Source: Pantoea sp. Cy-639
GTDB taxonomy: Bacteria > Pseudomonadota > Gammaproteobacteria > Pseudomonadales > Pseudomonadaceae
Assembly (NCBI RefSeq): GCF_011752525.1
Contig: NZ_VWXI01000022.1
Span: forward strand, 1 to 57,581
Length of the DNA stretch: 57,581 nucleotides
Reading direction: 5' to 3'
Notes under the pieces: generated by a model
The model's input: only the letters and a program-made list of their open reading frames with translations
What the model was told of the DNA's origin: nothing
The model's database searches: none
In this document: in pieces, positions 33,285 to 42,707 of the stretch
Layout: each line of letters starts with the position of its first letter
Position numbering within the stretch: the first letter of the stretch is position 1
Program-made: the position numbers and the translations under genes

Positions 33285-35287
33285 GTGCAAAAACTGTTGT
33301 CTTCGCCTATCACGATATCGGCTGCGCCGGCATTGAAGCCCTGCTCGACTGCGGCTACGACATTGCAGCGGTGTTCACTCATGCCGACGATCCCAAGGAA
33401 AACACCTTCTACGGCTCGGTCGCCCAGCTGTGCGCGCGCAAGGGCATCCCGGTGCATGCGCCCGATGACGTCAACCACCCGCTGTGGGTCGAGCGCATCA
33501 GCCAGCTCAACCCGGACTACCTGTTCTCGTTCTACTACCGCAACCTGCTGAGCGAACCGCTGCTGGCCACCGGCCGCAAGGGCGCCTTCAACCTGCACGG
33601 TTCGCTGCTGCCGCGCTACCGTGGTCGCGCACCGGCCAACTGGGTGCTGGTCAACGGCGAGACCGAAACCGGCGTCACCCTGCACCGCATGGTCAAGCGC
33701 GCCGACGCTGGCGCCATCGTCGCCCAACTGCGCGTCGCCATCGAACGCAGCGACACCGCGCTGAGCCTGCACGGCAAGCTGCGCAGCGCTGCCGCCGACC
33801 TGCTGCGCGACACCTTGCCGGCGCTGCGCCAGGGCAAGGTCAGCGAAACCCCGCAGGACGAGTCCAAGGCCACCGTGTTCGGCCGCCGTACCCCGGCCGA
33901 CGGCCGCCTGGACTGGAAACAGCCTGCCGAAACCCTGTTCAACCTGGTCCGTGCAGTGACCCAGCCCTACCCCGGCGCATTCTGCCCGGTCGGCGAGCAC
34001 AAGCTGATCGTCTGGAGCGCCGACGTGGTCAAGGGCAACGATGGCCTGGCCCCGGGCCGGGTGATCAGCACCGACCCGCTGCGCATCGCCTGCGGCCAGG
34101 ACTCGCTGGTGATCAGCGCCGGCCAGCGCAACGACAACGGCCTGTTCCTGAGCGGCCCGCAACTGGCCAACGAGCTGGGCCTGGTCGAAGGCTCGCTGCT
34201 GCGCGGCGGCGACGCTGGCCGGCCGGCACGTCGCACCCGGGTACTGATCCTGGGCGTCAACGGCTTCATCGGCAACCACCTGTCCGAGCGTCTGCTCAGT
34301 GACGAGCGCTACGAGATCTACGGCCTGGACATCGGCTCCGACGCCATCGAGCGCCTGCGCCATCACCCGCGCTTCCACTTCGTCGAAGGCGACATCAGCA
34401 TCCACTCCGAGTGGATCGAGTACCACATCAAGAAATGCGACGTGGTGCTGCCGCTGGTGGCCATCGCCACGCCGATCGAATACACCCGCAACCCGCTGCG
34501 TGTGTTCGAGCTGGACTTCGAGGAAAACCTGCGTCTGGTGCGCTACTGCGTCAAGTACAACAAGCGGGTGATCTTCCCTTCGACCTCGGAAGTCTATGGC
34601 ATGTGCCAGGACCCGAACTTCGACGAGGACAGCTCCAACCTGGTGGTCGGGCCGATCAACAAGCAGCGCTGGATCTACTCGGTCTCCAAGCAACTGCTCG
34701 ACCGGGTGATCTGGGCCTATGGCCAGAAGGGCCTGAACTTCACCCTGTTCCGTCCGTTCAACTGGATGGGGCCACGCCTGGACCGCCTGGACTCCGCGCG
34801 CATCGGCAGCTCCCGGGCCATCACCCAGCTGATCCTGAACCTGGTGGAAGGCACGCCGATCCGCCTGTTCGACGGCGGCGAGCAGAAGCGCTGCTTCACC
34901 GACATCGCCGACGGTGTCGAGGCCCTGGCACGGATCATCGACAACGACAACGATGTCTGCAACGGCCAGATCATCAACATCGGCAACCCGGACAACGAGG
35001 CCAGCATCCGCCAGCTGGGCGAAGAACTGCTGCGTCAGTTCGAAGCTCACCCGCTGCGTGGCCACTTCCCGCCGTTCGCCGGTTTCCGCGACGTCGAGAG
35101 CAAGGCGTTCTACGGCGGCGGCTACCAGGACGTGTCCCACCGCAAGCCGAGCATCGCCAACGCCAAGCGCCTGTTGAACTGGGAGCCGACCGTGGAGATG
35201 CGCGAGACCATCGGCAACACCCTGGACTTCTTCCTGCGCGAAGCCATGCGCGAGATCGAGGCCCGTCCGGCAGAAGAAGCACGCTGA
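33281..35287 (+). CDS. arnA: Bifunctional UDP-L-Ara4N formyltransferase / UDP-glucuronate decarboxylase
   Basis: A 668-residue two-domain enzyme, full family length. The N-terminal half is a formyltransferase (FNLHGSLLPRYRG near 103-115, LDWKQPAETL). The C-terminal half is an SDR-type decarboxylase beginning at about 315 (RVLILGVNGFIGNHLSERLL) with PSTSEVYG near 432-439, YSVSKQLLDR and FRPFNWMGPRLD. It oxidatively decarboxylates UDP-glucuronate and N-formylates UDP-Ara4N. Start overlaps arnC by ATGA; stop overlaps arnD. Confidence 0.96.
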   Translation: MSAKTVVFAYHDIGCAGIEALLDCGYDIAAVFTHADDPKENTFYGSVAQLCARKGIPVHAPDDVNHPLWVERISQLNPDYLFSFYYRNLLSEPLLATGRKGAFNLHGSLLPRYRGRAPANWVLVNGETETGVTLHRMVKRADAGAIVAQLRVAIERSDTALSLHGKLRSAAADLLRDTLPALRQGKVSETPQDESKATVFGRRTPADGRLDWKQPAETLFNLVRAVTQPYPGAFCPVGEHKLIVWSADVVKGNDGLAPGRVISTDPLRIACGQDSLVISAGQRNDNGLFLSGPQLANELGLVEGSLLRGGDAGRPARRTRVLILGVNGFIGNHLSERLLSDERYEIYGLDIGSDAIERLRHHPRFHFVEGDISIHSEWIEYHIKKCDVVLPLVAIATPIEYTRNPLRVFELDFEENLRLVRYCVKYNKRVIFPSTSEVYGMCQDPNFDEDSSNLVVGPINKQRWIYSVSKQLLDRVIWAYGQKGLNFTLFRPFNWMGPRLDRLDSARIGSSRAITQLILNLVEGTPIRLFDGGEQKRCFTDIADGVEALARIIDNDNDVCNGQIINIGNPDNEASIRQLGEELLRQFEAHPLRGHFPPFAGFRDVESKAFYGGGYQDVSHRKPSIANAKRLLNWEPTVEMRETIGNTLDFFLREAMREIEARPAEEAR

Positions 35288-36171
35288 TGCAGGCAGGGTT
35301 GCGCATCGATGTCGATACCTACCGCGGCACCCGTGAAGGTGTGCCGCGTCTGCTGGAACTGCTCGACGAGGCCCAGGTCAAGGCGACCTTCTTCTTCAGT
35401 GTCGGGCCGGACAACATGGGCCGCCACCTGTGGCGGCTGATCCGTCCGCAATTCCTGTGGAAGATGCTGCGCTCCAATGCCGCCGGGCTGTACGGCTGGG
35501 ACATTCTCCTGGCCGGCACCGCCTGGCCCGGCAAGCCGATAGGTCGCGACCTCGGGCACCTGATGCGTCAGGCCCGGGACGCCGGCCACGAGGTCGGCCT
35601 GCATGCCTGGGACCACCATGGCTGGCAGGCCAACGCCGGGCGCTGGAGCGAAACGCAGCTGATCGAGCAGATCCGCCAGGGGGTCGACACCCTCAGCGAC
35701 ATTCTCGGTGCGCCGGTCGACTGCTCGGCCGCCGCCGGTTGGCGCGCGGACGAACGGGTGATCGAGGCCAAGCAGGCCTTCGGCTTTCGCTATAACAGCG
35801 ACTGCCGCGGAGCCAGCCTGTTCCGCCCTCGCCTGGCCGATGGCACGCCGGGGGCGCCACAGGTCCCGGTGGACCTGCCGACCTTCGACGAAGTCGTCGG
35901 TCCGCAGGTCGCCGCCGCGGACTTCAACGCCTTCATCCTCGGGCGATTCCGCCCACAAGCACTCAACGTCTACACCATCCATGCAGAAGTAGAAGGGATT
36001 CTGATGGCTCAGGATTTTCGCCAGTTGCTGGCTGACGCACGCCAGCGTGGCATCACGTTCAAACCTTTGGGGGACTTGCTGCCCTCCTCGCTCGACACCC
36101 TGCCTATCGCCTGCGTGCAGCGCGGCGTCCTGGATGGCCGTGAAGGCTGGCTGGGAGTGCAAGGGGCATGA
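35287..36171 (+). CDS. arnD: 4-deoxy-4-formamido-L-arabinose-phosphoundecaprenol deformylase
   Basis: A 294-residue polysaccharide-deacetylase-fold enzyme that removes the formyl group from the lipid-linked sugar. It begins MQAGLRIDVDTYRGTREGVP with metal/catalytic Asp residues; HEVGLHAWDHHGWQ holds the His ligands; AAGWRAD follows. ATG 35287 shares a base with the arnA stop (TGATG). Confidence 0.95.
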   Translation: MQAGLRIDVDTYRGTREGVPRLLELLDEAQVKATFFFSVGPDNMGRHLWRLIRPQFLWKMLRSNAAGLYGWDILLAGTAWPGKPIGRDLGHLMRQARDAGHEVGLHAWDHHGWQANAGRWSETQLIEQIRQGVDTLSDILGAPVDCSAAAGWRADERVIEAKQAFGFRYNSDCRGASLFRPRLADGTPGAPQVPVDLPTFDEVVGPQVAAADFNAFILGRFRPQALNVYTIHAEVEGILMAQDFRQLLADARQRGITFKPLGDLLPSSLDTLPIACVQRGVLDGREGWLGVQGA

Positions 36172-37817
36172 GCAAACGCTGGACACTACCGCTGTTGCTG
36201 GGGCTGTTCGTGCTGGCCTACCTGCTGCCGCTGGGCAGCCACGGCCTGTGGATCCCCGACGAAACCCGCTATGCGCAGATCAGCCAGGAGATGTTGCTCA
36301 GCGGCGACTGGGTCGCGCCGCACTTCATGGGGCTGCGCTACTTCGAAAAACCGGCCGCCGGCTACTGGATGATCGCCCTCAGCCAGGGGCTGTTCGGCCA
36401 GAACCTGTTCGGCGTGCGCTTCGCCTCGGCACTGAGTACCGGACTGAGCGTGCTGCTGTGCTTCCTGATGGCCCGCCGCCTGTGGAACGACCCACGCAAG
36501 AGCCTGGCTTGCGCCCTGCTCTACATGAGCTTCGCCATGGTCGCCGGCCAGGCCGGCTACGCCAACCTGGACCCGCAGTTCACCCTGTGGGTCAACCTCA
36601 GCCTGGTTGCCCTGTGGTTCACCCTGGACAGCCGCGGCACCGGGCAACGCCTGGCGGCCTGGGCGGTACTCGGCCTGGCCTGTGGCATGGGCTTCATGAC
36701 CAAGGGTTTTCTCGCCTGGCTGCTGCCGGTGCTGATCGCACTGCCGTGGATACTCTGGCAGAAACGCTGGCGCGAGCTACTGGTCTACGGCCCCGTGGCG
36801 GTCGGCGTGGCGATTCTGGTCAGCCTGCCGTGGGTGCTGGCCGTGCATGCCCAGGAGCCGGACTACTGGCGGTTCTTCTTCTGGCATGAACATATTCGCC
36901 GCTTTGCTGGCAACAACGCCCAGCATGACGCGCCCTGGTGGTTCTACCTGCCCTTGCTGGTAGCCTTCAGCCTGCCCTGGGTCGGATTGCTGCCAACAGC
37001 GCTGAAGCAGGCCTGGCAGGAACGCGTCCAGCCACGTATCGGCTTCCTGCTGCTGTGGCTGCTGATGCCCTTGCTGTTCTTCAGCCTGAGCAAAGGCAAG
37101 CTGCCGACCTACATCCTGCCCTGCCTGCTGCCCCTGGCCCTGTTGCTGGGCCACGCGCTGGCCGACCGGCTGCGCCAGCAGCAAGGCCGGGCCTTGGGCA
37201 TCAATGGCTGGATCAACCTGGCCCTGGGCGTGGTCGCGCTGATCGCGCTGGCCTGGCTGCAGTTGAAGAAACCCGTGTATGAACACGAGTTGTCCACCTT
37301 GCTGCTGCTGTGCGTGGCGCTGAGCGGATGGGTCATCGCCAGCCTGGCCCAGGCCATGTCGCCGCTGCGTTGCTGGGCCGCACCGGCACTGGGCAGCCTG
37401 CTGCTGGTCGGCCTGATGCCGGCCGCACTGCCCAAGTCGGTGGAAGCCAACAAGACCCCCGACCAGTTCATTCTCGAACACCTCGACGAGTTGTCCGGCG
37501 CCACCCACCTGCTGAGCAACGACCTCGGTGCGGCGTCGGCCCTGGCCTGGCGCCTGCAGCAGCCGAAAGTCGCGCTGTACAACACCGTCGGCGAACTCAA
37601 GTACGGCCTGGCCTATCCTGAAGGTGCCGCGCAACGGGTGACCGACACCACTGTAGAGCAGTGGATTGACGACGCCCGCCGGACCGGTCCGGTCGCCGTG
37701 GTGATGCGGGTCAAGGGCGAGGACGAGCGCCGCGAGCTCGACCTGCTGCCCGACGACGGCACACGCTACGAGCAAGGCAACCTGGTGATCGTCATCCTGC
37801 CCGGGGACACGCCATGA
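36168..37817 (+). CDS. arnT: Lipid A aminoarabinose transferase ArnT, operon copy
   Basis: A 549-residue ArnT in the canonical operon position after arnD. First-loop motif GLWIPDETRYAQISQEMLLS; MTKGFLAWLLPVLIALP; SKGKLPTYILPCLLPLALLL. It shares long identical stretches with the copy at 27512 (for example the HEHIRRFA region), so the pair is paralogous. Overlaps arnD and arnE by ATGA on both sides. Confidence 0.95.
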   Translation: MSKRWTLPLLLGLFVLAYLLPLGSHGLWIPDETRYAQISQEMLLSGDWVAPHFMGLRYFEKPAAGYWMIALSQGLFGQNLFGVRFASALSTGLSVLLCFLMARRLWNDPRKSLACALLYMSFAMVAGQAGYANLDPQFTLWVNLSLVALWFTLDSRGTGQRLAAWAVLGLACGMGFMTKGFLAWLLPVLIALPWILWQKRWRELLVYGPVAVGVAILVSLPWVLAVHAQEPDYWRFFFWHEHIRRFAGNNAQHDAPWWFYLPLLVAFSLPWVGLLPTALKQAWQERVQPRIGFLLLWLLMPLLFFSLSKGKLPTYILPCLLPLALLLGHALADRLRQQQGRALGINGWINLALGVVALIALAWLQLKKPVYEHELSTLLLLCVALSGWVIASLAQAMSPLRCWAAPALGSLLLVGLMPAALPKSVEANKTPDQFILEHLDELSGATHLLSNDLGAASALAWRLQQPKVALYNTVGELKYGLAYPEGAAQRVTDTTVEQWIDDARRTGPVAVVMRVKGEDERRELDLLPDDGTRYEQGNLVIVILPGDTP

Positions 37818-38158
37818 GCTGGCTGTTGCTGCTGGGCGCCTGCCTGCTGACCTGCCTGGGCCAGGTGGCACAGAAGTTCGCCGTGGAAAGCTGGCGCGGG
37901 CAGGACAGCACCTGGACCAGCAAGCTGCGCTCCGGGTGGCTGTGGCTGGCCCTGGCCGCGCTTGGCAGCGGCCTGCTGGTCTGGCTGCTGGTGCTGCAGC
38001 GCATGGCGGTCGGCATCGCCTACCCGATGCTCAGTCTGAACTTCGTGCTGATCACCCTGATCGCACGCTTCGCCTTCCATGAGCCGGTCGACCGCCGTCA
38101 CTGGCTCGGCGTGGCCCTGGTCATCGCCGGTGTGGCCCTGCTGGGACAGCAAGCATGA
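37814..38158 (+). CDS. arnE: Ara4N-phosphoundecaprenol flippase subunit ArnE
   Basis: A 114-residue EamA/SMR-type protein with four helices. It has GQVAQKFAVESWRGQ and AVGIAYPMLSLNFVLITLIA; ArnE contains the characteristic YPMLSLN segment. Works with ArnF to move the lipid-linked sugar to the periplasmic face. ATGA overlap with arnT and arnF. Confidence 0.92.
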   Translation: MSWLLLLGACLLTCLGQVAQKFAVESWRGQDSTWTSKLRSGWLWLALAALGSGLLVWLLVLQRMAVGIAYPMLSLNFVLITLIARFAFHEPVDRRHWLGVALVIAGVALLGQQA

Positions 38159-38568
38159 ACCAGCGCCTGGGTATCACCTTTGCCCTGGGCAGCGTGCTGC
38201 TGGTCAGTGGCGCCCAACTGGCCATGCGCTGGAGCATGACTCGCCTGCCACAGCCCAGTGAATGGCTGGCCGCGCTCACGGGCCAGGGCATCGCCGCCCT
38301 GCCCGTGGTCGTGGTGCTGGCAGCGATCGCCGCCTATGCCCTGTCGATGCTCTGCTGGCTGCTGGCCCTGCGCGACCTGCCGCTGGGCCGGGCCTACTCG
38401 CTGCTGAGCCTGAGCTACGCCCTGGTCTACCTGCTGGCGGCCAGCCTGCCGCTGTTCGACGAATCGTTCTCTCTTACCAAATCACTGGGCGTGGCACTGG
38501 TCATGCTCGGTGTCATCACTATCAATACCCGTCCGGCCCGTGCGCCCGCGTTCAGGAGTGCTCCATGA
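38155..38568 (+). CDS. arnF: Ara4N-phosphoundecaprenol flippase subunit ArnF
   Basis: A 137-residue four-helix partner of ArnE with SGAQLAMRWSMTRLPQ and LPLGRAYSLLSLSYALVYLL. It has a longer C-terminal tail than ArnE. Overlaps both neighbours by 4 bp. Confidence 0.92.
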   Translation: MNQRLGITFALGSVLLVSGAQLAMRWSMTRLPQPSEWLAALTGQGIAALPVVVVLAAIAAYALSMLCWLLALRDLPLGRAYSLLSLSYALVYLLAASLPLFDESFSLTKSLGVALVMLGVITINTRPARAPAFRSAP

Positions 38569-39938
38569 AAATCACAGTGTTTGGCAGCGGTTACGTCGGC
38601 CTGGTGCAAGCCGCGGTACTGGCCGAAGTCGGCCACGATGTCGTCTGCATGGATGTCGACGAAAAGAAGGTCGAATTGTTGCGCCAGGGCCATGTCAGCA
38701 TCTATGAGCCAGGCCTTTCCAGCCTGGTGCGCGAAGGCATGGACGGTGGCCGGCTGCACTTCACCACGGATGAAAAGCTCGCCGTCGAGCATGGCCGCGT
38801 CGCCTTCATCGCCGTTGGCACGCCCTCCTGCGCGGATGGCTCGGCCGACCTCAAGTATGTGATGTCGGTCGGCGAGGCAGTGGCCCGCCACCGCCAGCTG
38901 CCGCTGATCCTGGTGGAAAAGTCCACCGTGCCGGTCGGCACCGGCGACAAGCTGCGCGCCCATATCGATGCCGCGCTGGGTGGCCGCGAGCTGCGCATCG
39001 ATATCGTCTCCAACCCGGAGTTCCTCAAGGAAGGCTCGGCCGTCGCCGACTGCCGCCGCCCAGACCGCATCGTCATCGGCTGCGAAGGCGAGGATGTGCG
39101 CGACGTGATGCGCGACCTCTACTCGCCGTTCAACCGCAACCATGACCGCATCATGTTCATGGACCTGCGCAGCGCCGAGCTGACCAAGTACGCCGCCAAC
39201 TGCATGCTCGCCACCAAGATCAGCTTCATCAACCAGATCGCCGAACTGGCCGAGCACCTGGGCGCCGACATCGAGTCGGTGCGCCAGGGCATCGGCGCCG
39301 ACACCCGCATCGGCTACCACTTCATCTACCCCGGCTGCGGCTATGGCGGCTCATGCTTCCCCAAGGACATGCGCGCGTTGATCCACAGTGCCGAGCAGGC
39401 CCACTGCTCCAGCGACCTGCTGCAGGCAGTCGAGGCCATCAACGAACGGCAGAAGCACAAGCTGTTCGAACGGATCAAGGCGTTCTACCAGGGCGACCTG
39501 CGCGGCAAGACCTTCGCGGTCTGGGGCCTGGCGTTCAAGCCCAACACCGACGACATGCGCGATGCGCCCAGCCGGGTGCTGCTCGAGTCGCTGTGGGCCG
39601 CCGGCGCCAGCGTGCGCGCGTTCGATCCCGAGGCCATGCAGGAAACCCAGCACCTGTACCCGGACGAGGAAAAGCTGATGCTGATGGGGACGCCGGAGTC
39701 GGTGCTGTCTGGTGCCGACGCGCTGATCATCTGCACCGAATGGCAGCAGTTCAAGGCACCGGACTTCGAGTTGATCCAGCAACGCCTCAAGGCACCGGTG
39801 ATCTTCGACGGGCGCAACCTGTATGACGCCGAGCGCCTGTCGCGCAAAGGCTTCAAGTACTTCCCGATCGGCCGTGGCGACTCCTGCCAGTTGCCGGTAG
39901 CCCCCGGGCAACCGCGCCGGACCACGGCAGCGGCGTGA
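38565..39938 (+). CDS. ugd: UDP-glucose 6-dehydrogenase
   Basis: A 457-residue enzyme that oxidises UDP-glucose to UDP-glucuronate, the precursor consumed by ArnA. The N-terminal Rossmann motif GSGYVGLVQAAVLAEVGHDV, NPEFLKEGSAVADC and the catalytic Cys at about 264 in GCGYGGSCFPKD are present, as is FAVWGLAFKPNTDDMRDAPS in the C-terminal domain. ATG follows AGGAG by a short spacer and overlaps arnF by 4 bp, so the precursor enzyme is built into the operon. Confidence 0.95.
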   Translation: MKITVFGSGYVGLVQAAVLAEVGHDVVCMDVDEKKVELLRQGHVSIYEPGLSSLVREGMDGGRLHFTTDEKLAVEHGRVAFIAVGTPSCADGSADLKYVMSVGEAVARHRQLPLILVEKSTVPVGTGDKLRAHIDAALGGRELRIDIVSNPEFLKEGSAVADCRRPDRIVIGCEGEDVRDVMRDLYSPFNRNHDRIMFMDLRSAELTKYAANCMLATKISFINQIAELAEHLGADIESVRQGIGADTRIGYHFIYPGCGYGGSCFPKDMRALIHSAEQAHCSSDLLQAVEAINERQKHKLFERIKAFYQGDLRGKTFAVWGLAFKPNTDDMRDAPSRVLLESLWAAGASVRAFDPEAMQETQHLYPDEEKLMLMGTPESVLSGADALIICTEWQQFKAPDFELIQQRLKAPVIFDGRNLYDAERLSRKGFKYFPIGRGDSCQLPVAPGQPRRTTAAA

Positions 39939-41530
39939 TGACCCTGTCGCCCGCCATCCGCCGGCAGTCCCTGTTCGCAGGGCTGCTGGCACTGTTGCTG
40001 TTCTGCGCCGGGGCGCATGGGCAGGCGCCCATCGGCTTCGACTCGCGCTTCGTGCTGTTCGCCCAGGAAATGCTGCGCCATGGGCCAACCGTGTTCCCGA
40101 CCACCTACGGGCAGCCCTACGCAGACTACACGGCGCTCTCGACGTTGTTCATCTGGCTGCTGTCGCTGCCGTTCGGCGCGGTCGACAGCTTGAGCGCTTG
40201 GCTGCCCAGCGCCATTGCCGGCGCGGTCATCGTCACCTTGATGTACCGACTGCTGGCGCCCTTCTCGCAGCGCTGGGCCTGGAGCAGCATCGTCCTGCTG
40301 CTGCTGACCGCGACCTTCGTCAGCGAAGTGCGCGCCGTGTCCCAGGACCTGATGCTCGCGGCTGTCGCACTGGCCGTGTTCTACCTCGGCTACGCCCACG
40401 ATCACCGTGGCGCCGGGCGGCGCTGGCCCTGGGTCTTTGTCTTGCTGCTGCTGGGATTCGGCATCCGTGGCCCTATTGGCCTGGTGGTGCCGACCGGCAT
40501 GCTGTGTGGTTACTACCTGCTCACCGGCCAGTGGCGGCGACTGCTGCTGTTTGGCCTGCTGGCCAGCCTGCTGCTTGCCGCCTGTATCGGGCTGCTGCTG
40601 TGGCTGGCACGGGTCAGTGGCGGCGAAGCGTTCCTGCAGGATGTGATCCGCATGCAGTTCATGGGTCGCATGGACGGTAGCGAGGGCTCCAGTGGCGCGC
40701 TGTTCTATTTCACCAGCTCGCTGGGCAACTACGCGCTGGCCTATCCCCTCGCCTTGCCCGGGCTGCTGGCCGCCTGGCTGGGGCGCGAGCAACAGCGCGG
40801 GCCGGCGCTGAGCCTGGTGTGGTACTGCACGGCAGCCGCGCTGGTGGTCATGCTCGGCCTGTCGATCCCACAGGCGAAGAAAGCCCGCTACCTGCTGCCG
40901 ATGCTGCCGATGGTGGCGATCGTTGCCGCCTACCCGTTCCAGGTGCTCCACGGGCGTTGCTTTGCCTGGTTGCGCCGCATCGTGCTCGCACTGTGGCTGC
41001 TGACGCCTGGCCTGCTGGCCATCGCACTGTTGATCGTCCAACGGCGATATCCCGCGCAGTTGGCAGACATCGGCGTGCCCGTTGCGGTGTTGCTGGTACT
41101 GCAAGTGGCGGCAGTGTCTCGACTGTGGTTGCCGCGCTGGCGAGCAGAGGTCATGGCCGGCTGTGCGGTGCTCGCGCTGTGGTTGGTGTACGTGGTGGTA
41201 TTCGAGCCCGTGGAACGGCGCCTGTACGACACCCGTGGCTTCAGCCAGGCCGTGGCCGCCGAGATCGCGCAGCACCCTGCCCCGCTGGTGCTGCACCGCC
41301 TGGGCAAGGACGCCAAGGCCATCAAATTCATGGTCAACCTTGACCAGGACCTGCAACCGGTATTCAGCGAAACGCCTGCACAGTTGCAGGCCGTGCCTGG
41401 CCCGGCATGGTTGATGATGGATCGACACGACTTCCAGGCATTGCAAGCGACGTCGGCCCAGGCGCTGCACCCGCAACTGAACGGGCGCTTCGACAACAAC
41501 GACTACGTACTGCTATACCGCGAGCCCTGA
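39938..41530 (+). CDS. ArnT/GT39-like membrane glycosyltransferase, end of arn operon
   Basis: A 530-residue polytopic protein. Its first-loop motif is GFDSRFVLFAQEMLRHG, a variant of the ArnT DETRYAQ...EML motif, followed by YADYTALSTLFIWL. The membrane part is followed by about 110 periplasmic residues. ATG 39938 overlaps the ugd stop (TGATG); GTG 39935 is an alternative. It differs from ArnT in lacking the ArnT C-terminal signature and may act on a different acceptor. Confidence 0.82.
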   Translation: MTLSPAIRRQSLFAGLLALLLFCAGAHGQAPIGFDSRFVLFAQEMLRHGPTVFPTTYGQPYADYTALSTLFIWLLSLPFGAVDSLSAWLPSAIAGAVIVTLMYRLLAPFSQRWAWSSIVLLLLTATFVSEVRAVSQDLMLAAVALAVFYLGYAHDHRGAGRRWPWVFVLLLLGFGIRGPIGLVVPTGMLCGYYLLTGQWRRLLLFGLLASLLLAACIGLLLWLARVSGGEAFLQDVIRMQFMGRMDGSEGSSGALFYFTSSLGNYALAYPLALPGLLAAWLGREQQRGPALSLVWYCTAAALVVMLGLSIPQAKKARYLLPMLPMVAIVAAYPFQVLHGRCFAWLRRIVLALWLLTPGLLAIALLIVQRRYPAQLADIGVPVAVLLVLQVAAVSRLWLPRWRAEVMAGCAVLALWLVYVVVFEPVERRLYDTRGFSQAVAAEIAQHPAPLVLHRLGKDAKAIKFMVNLDQDLQPVFSETPAQLQAVPGPAWLMMDRHDFQALQATSAQALHPQLNGRFDNNDYVLLYREP

Positions 41531-41535
41531 CGAGG

Positions 41536-41868
41536 TTAGCTGCCGAAATAGCGCAACCAGTATGCCTCGCGGCAGGCGTTGTTGAAGCTCACTCGGCAAG
41601 GGGTGACTACCTTGCCGTGGGGCTGACGCAGCACCTCGTAGCTGATCCAGCATTCCGCGCAGACCGCATCGTCTGGAAAGTCGTCCTGCTCCGCCAGCCG
41701 CTTGACCAAGGCGCCATCATCGAAGGCATAGATCTTTTCCTCGGCGGTAACCCGGCAGCCCTGGTCGAACCAGGTCTGTTCATTCGCCGCTTCGACCCGG
41801 GCAGTCCGTAGCGAGGCATGCCCCAGGATGGCACTGACGTAGTGGGCAAGGTGATCTGGCTGGGTCAT
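41536..41868 (-). CDS. Hypothetical protein
   Basis: 110 residues from ATG 41868 (MTQPDHLAHYVSAIL). Four Cys, including DDAVCAECW and VVTPCRVSFNNACRE, could bind a metal. No signal peptide or helix. It converges on the arn operon with a 5-bp gap. Family not recognised. Confidence 0.6.
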   Translation of the reverse strand: MTQPDHLAHYVSAILGHASLRTARVEAANEQTWFDQGCRVTAEEKIYAFDDGALVKRLAEQDDFPDDAVCAECWISYEVLRQPHGKVVTPCRVSFNNACREAYWLRYFGS

Positions 41869-42022
41869 GTGCGATATCCATAAATGATTCGATGCCCTTG
41901 CCAGGCTCCGCGCCCATGACGGCCAGTTCCAGGCTCGGCTCAGTTCACGCACGACGCCCCGTCCTTGCATACTTCAGGGCAAGAGCGCCATGCGCTCCGG
42001 GCCGGCCTGAGGCCGCTCCGGA

Positions 42023-42163
42023 TCAGTAGCGATGATACTCCTGGCCACCCCGGTAGCCATCGTAGTAATGCCGGTGATGATGCCCTTCACGCCAGTAAGG
42101 CCAGCAGCCACTGAGCAACAACACGCCAGACAGTATGACGACCCAAGCAGTAGTGCGTTTCAT
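42023..42163 (-). CDS. Small His/Tyr-rich lipoprotein
   Basis: A 46-residue ORF with signal and lipobox LLSGC (about residues 14-18). The tail of about 27 residues is rich in His and Tyr (WREGHHHRHYYDGYRGG), suggesting metal binding. ATG 42163 matches the signal; a longer in-frame start is unlikely. Confidence 0.6.
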   Translation of the reverse strand: MKRTTAWVVILSGVLLLSGCWPYWREGHHHRHYYDGYRGGQEYHRY

Positions 42164-42276
42164 GTGATGGTCTCCAGCCCGGAGAAACCGGGCCTTGCCA
42201 AATTTTGACCGCACCCAGGCAGGAGGTTCAGGTCCTAGCTAGAGTTTCATCATCGCGCCACGTCATGCGTAGGCGG

Positions 42277-42606
42277 TCAGTCCAGGCACTCCCGCGCGGC
42301 CATGCGCAGCTTGTCGCTGGACAGGAAGCTACCCTTGTAGAAGGTCGCCCGACTGCCGTCCTGGGACTTGACGACCTCCAGCACGTTGTCCGAGGCCACT
42401 GCGCTGGGTGCAGTCAGCCGGTAGCCATTGGAGATCGACTTCTGCGTGGCCTGCGGCGCCAGAGCCTGCCACTTGGGCAGGACACAAGCAGCATAATCGG
42501 CGGGCGCCTTGCGGGTGAGCTTGCTGGCGGTCGGCGAGCCTGGGGAAGCACAACCGGCCAGGCCGACCATCAGTAGGGAAAACGCCATGATGCGAAAGTT
42601 AAGCAT
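42277..42606 (-). CDS. Lipoprotein, hypothetical
   Basis: 109 residues from ATG 42606 with lipobox LAGC. The mature part has two Cys (AACVLPKW and AARECLD) likely to form a disulfide. Alternative starts at 42636 or 42711 would add non-signal residues. It resembles small Pseudomonas lipoproteins of unknown role. Confidence 0.65.
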   Translation of the reverse strand: MLNFRIMAFSLLMVGLAGCASPGSPTASKLTRKAPADYAACVLPKWQALAPQATQKSISNGYRLTAPSAVASDNVLEVVKSQDGSRATFYKGSFLSSDKLRMAARECLD

Positions 42607-42707
42607 TTGCAATTTACCAGGGTGAACATGCTGCATTTTACTGACTGCAGCGCAGCAAACAACATGGACGAAAGTGGTGATCATGGTTCTTGCCAGAAGC
42701 AGGCTGA

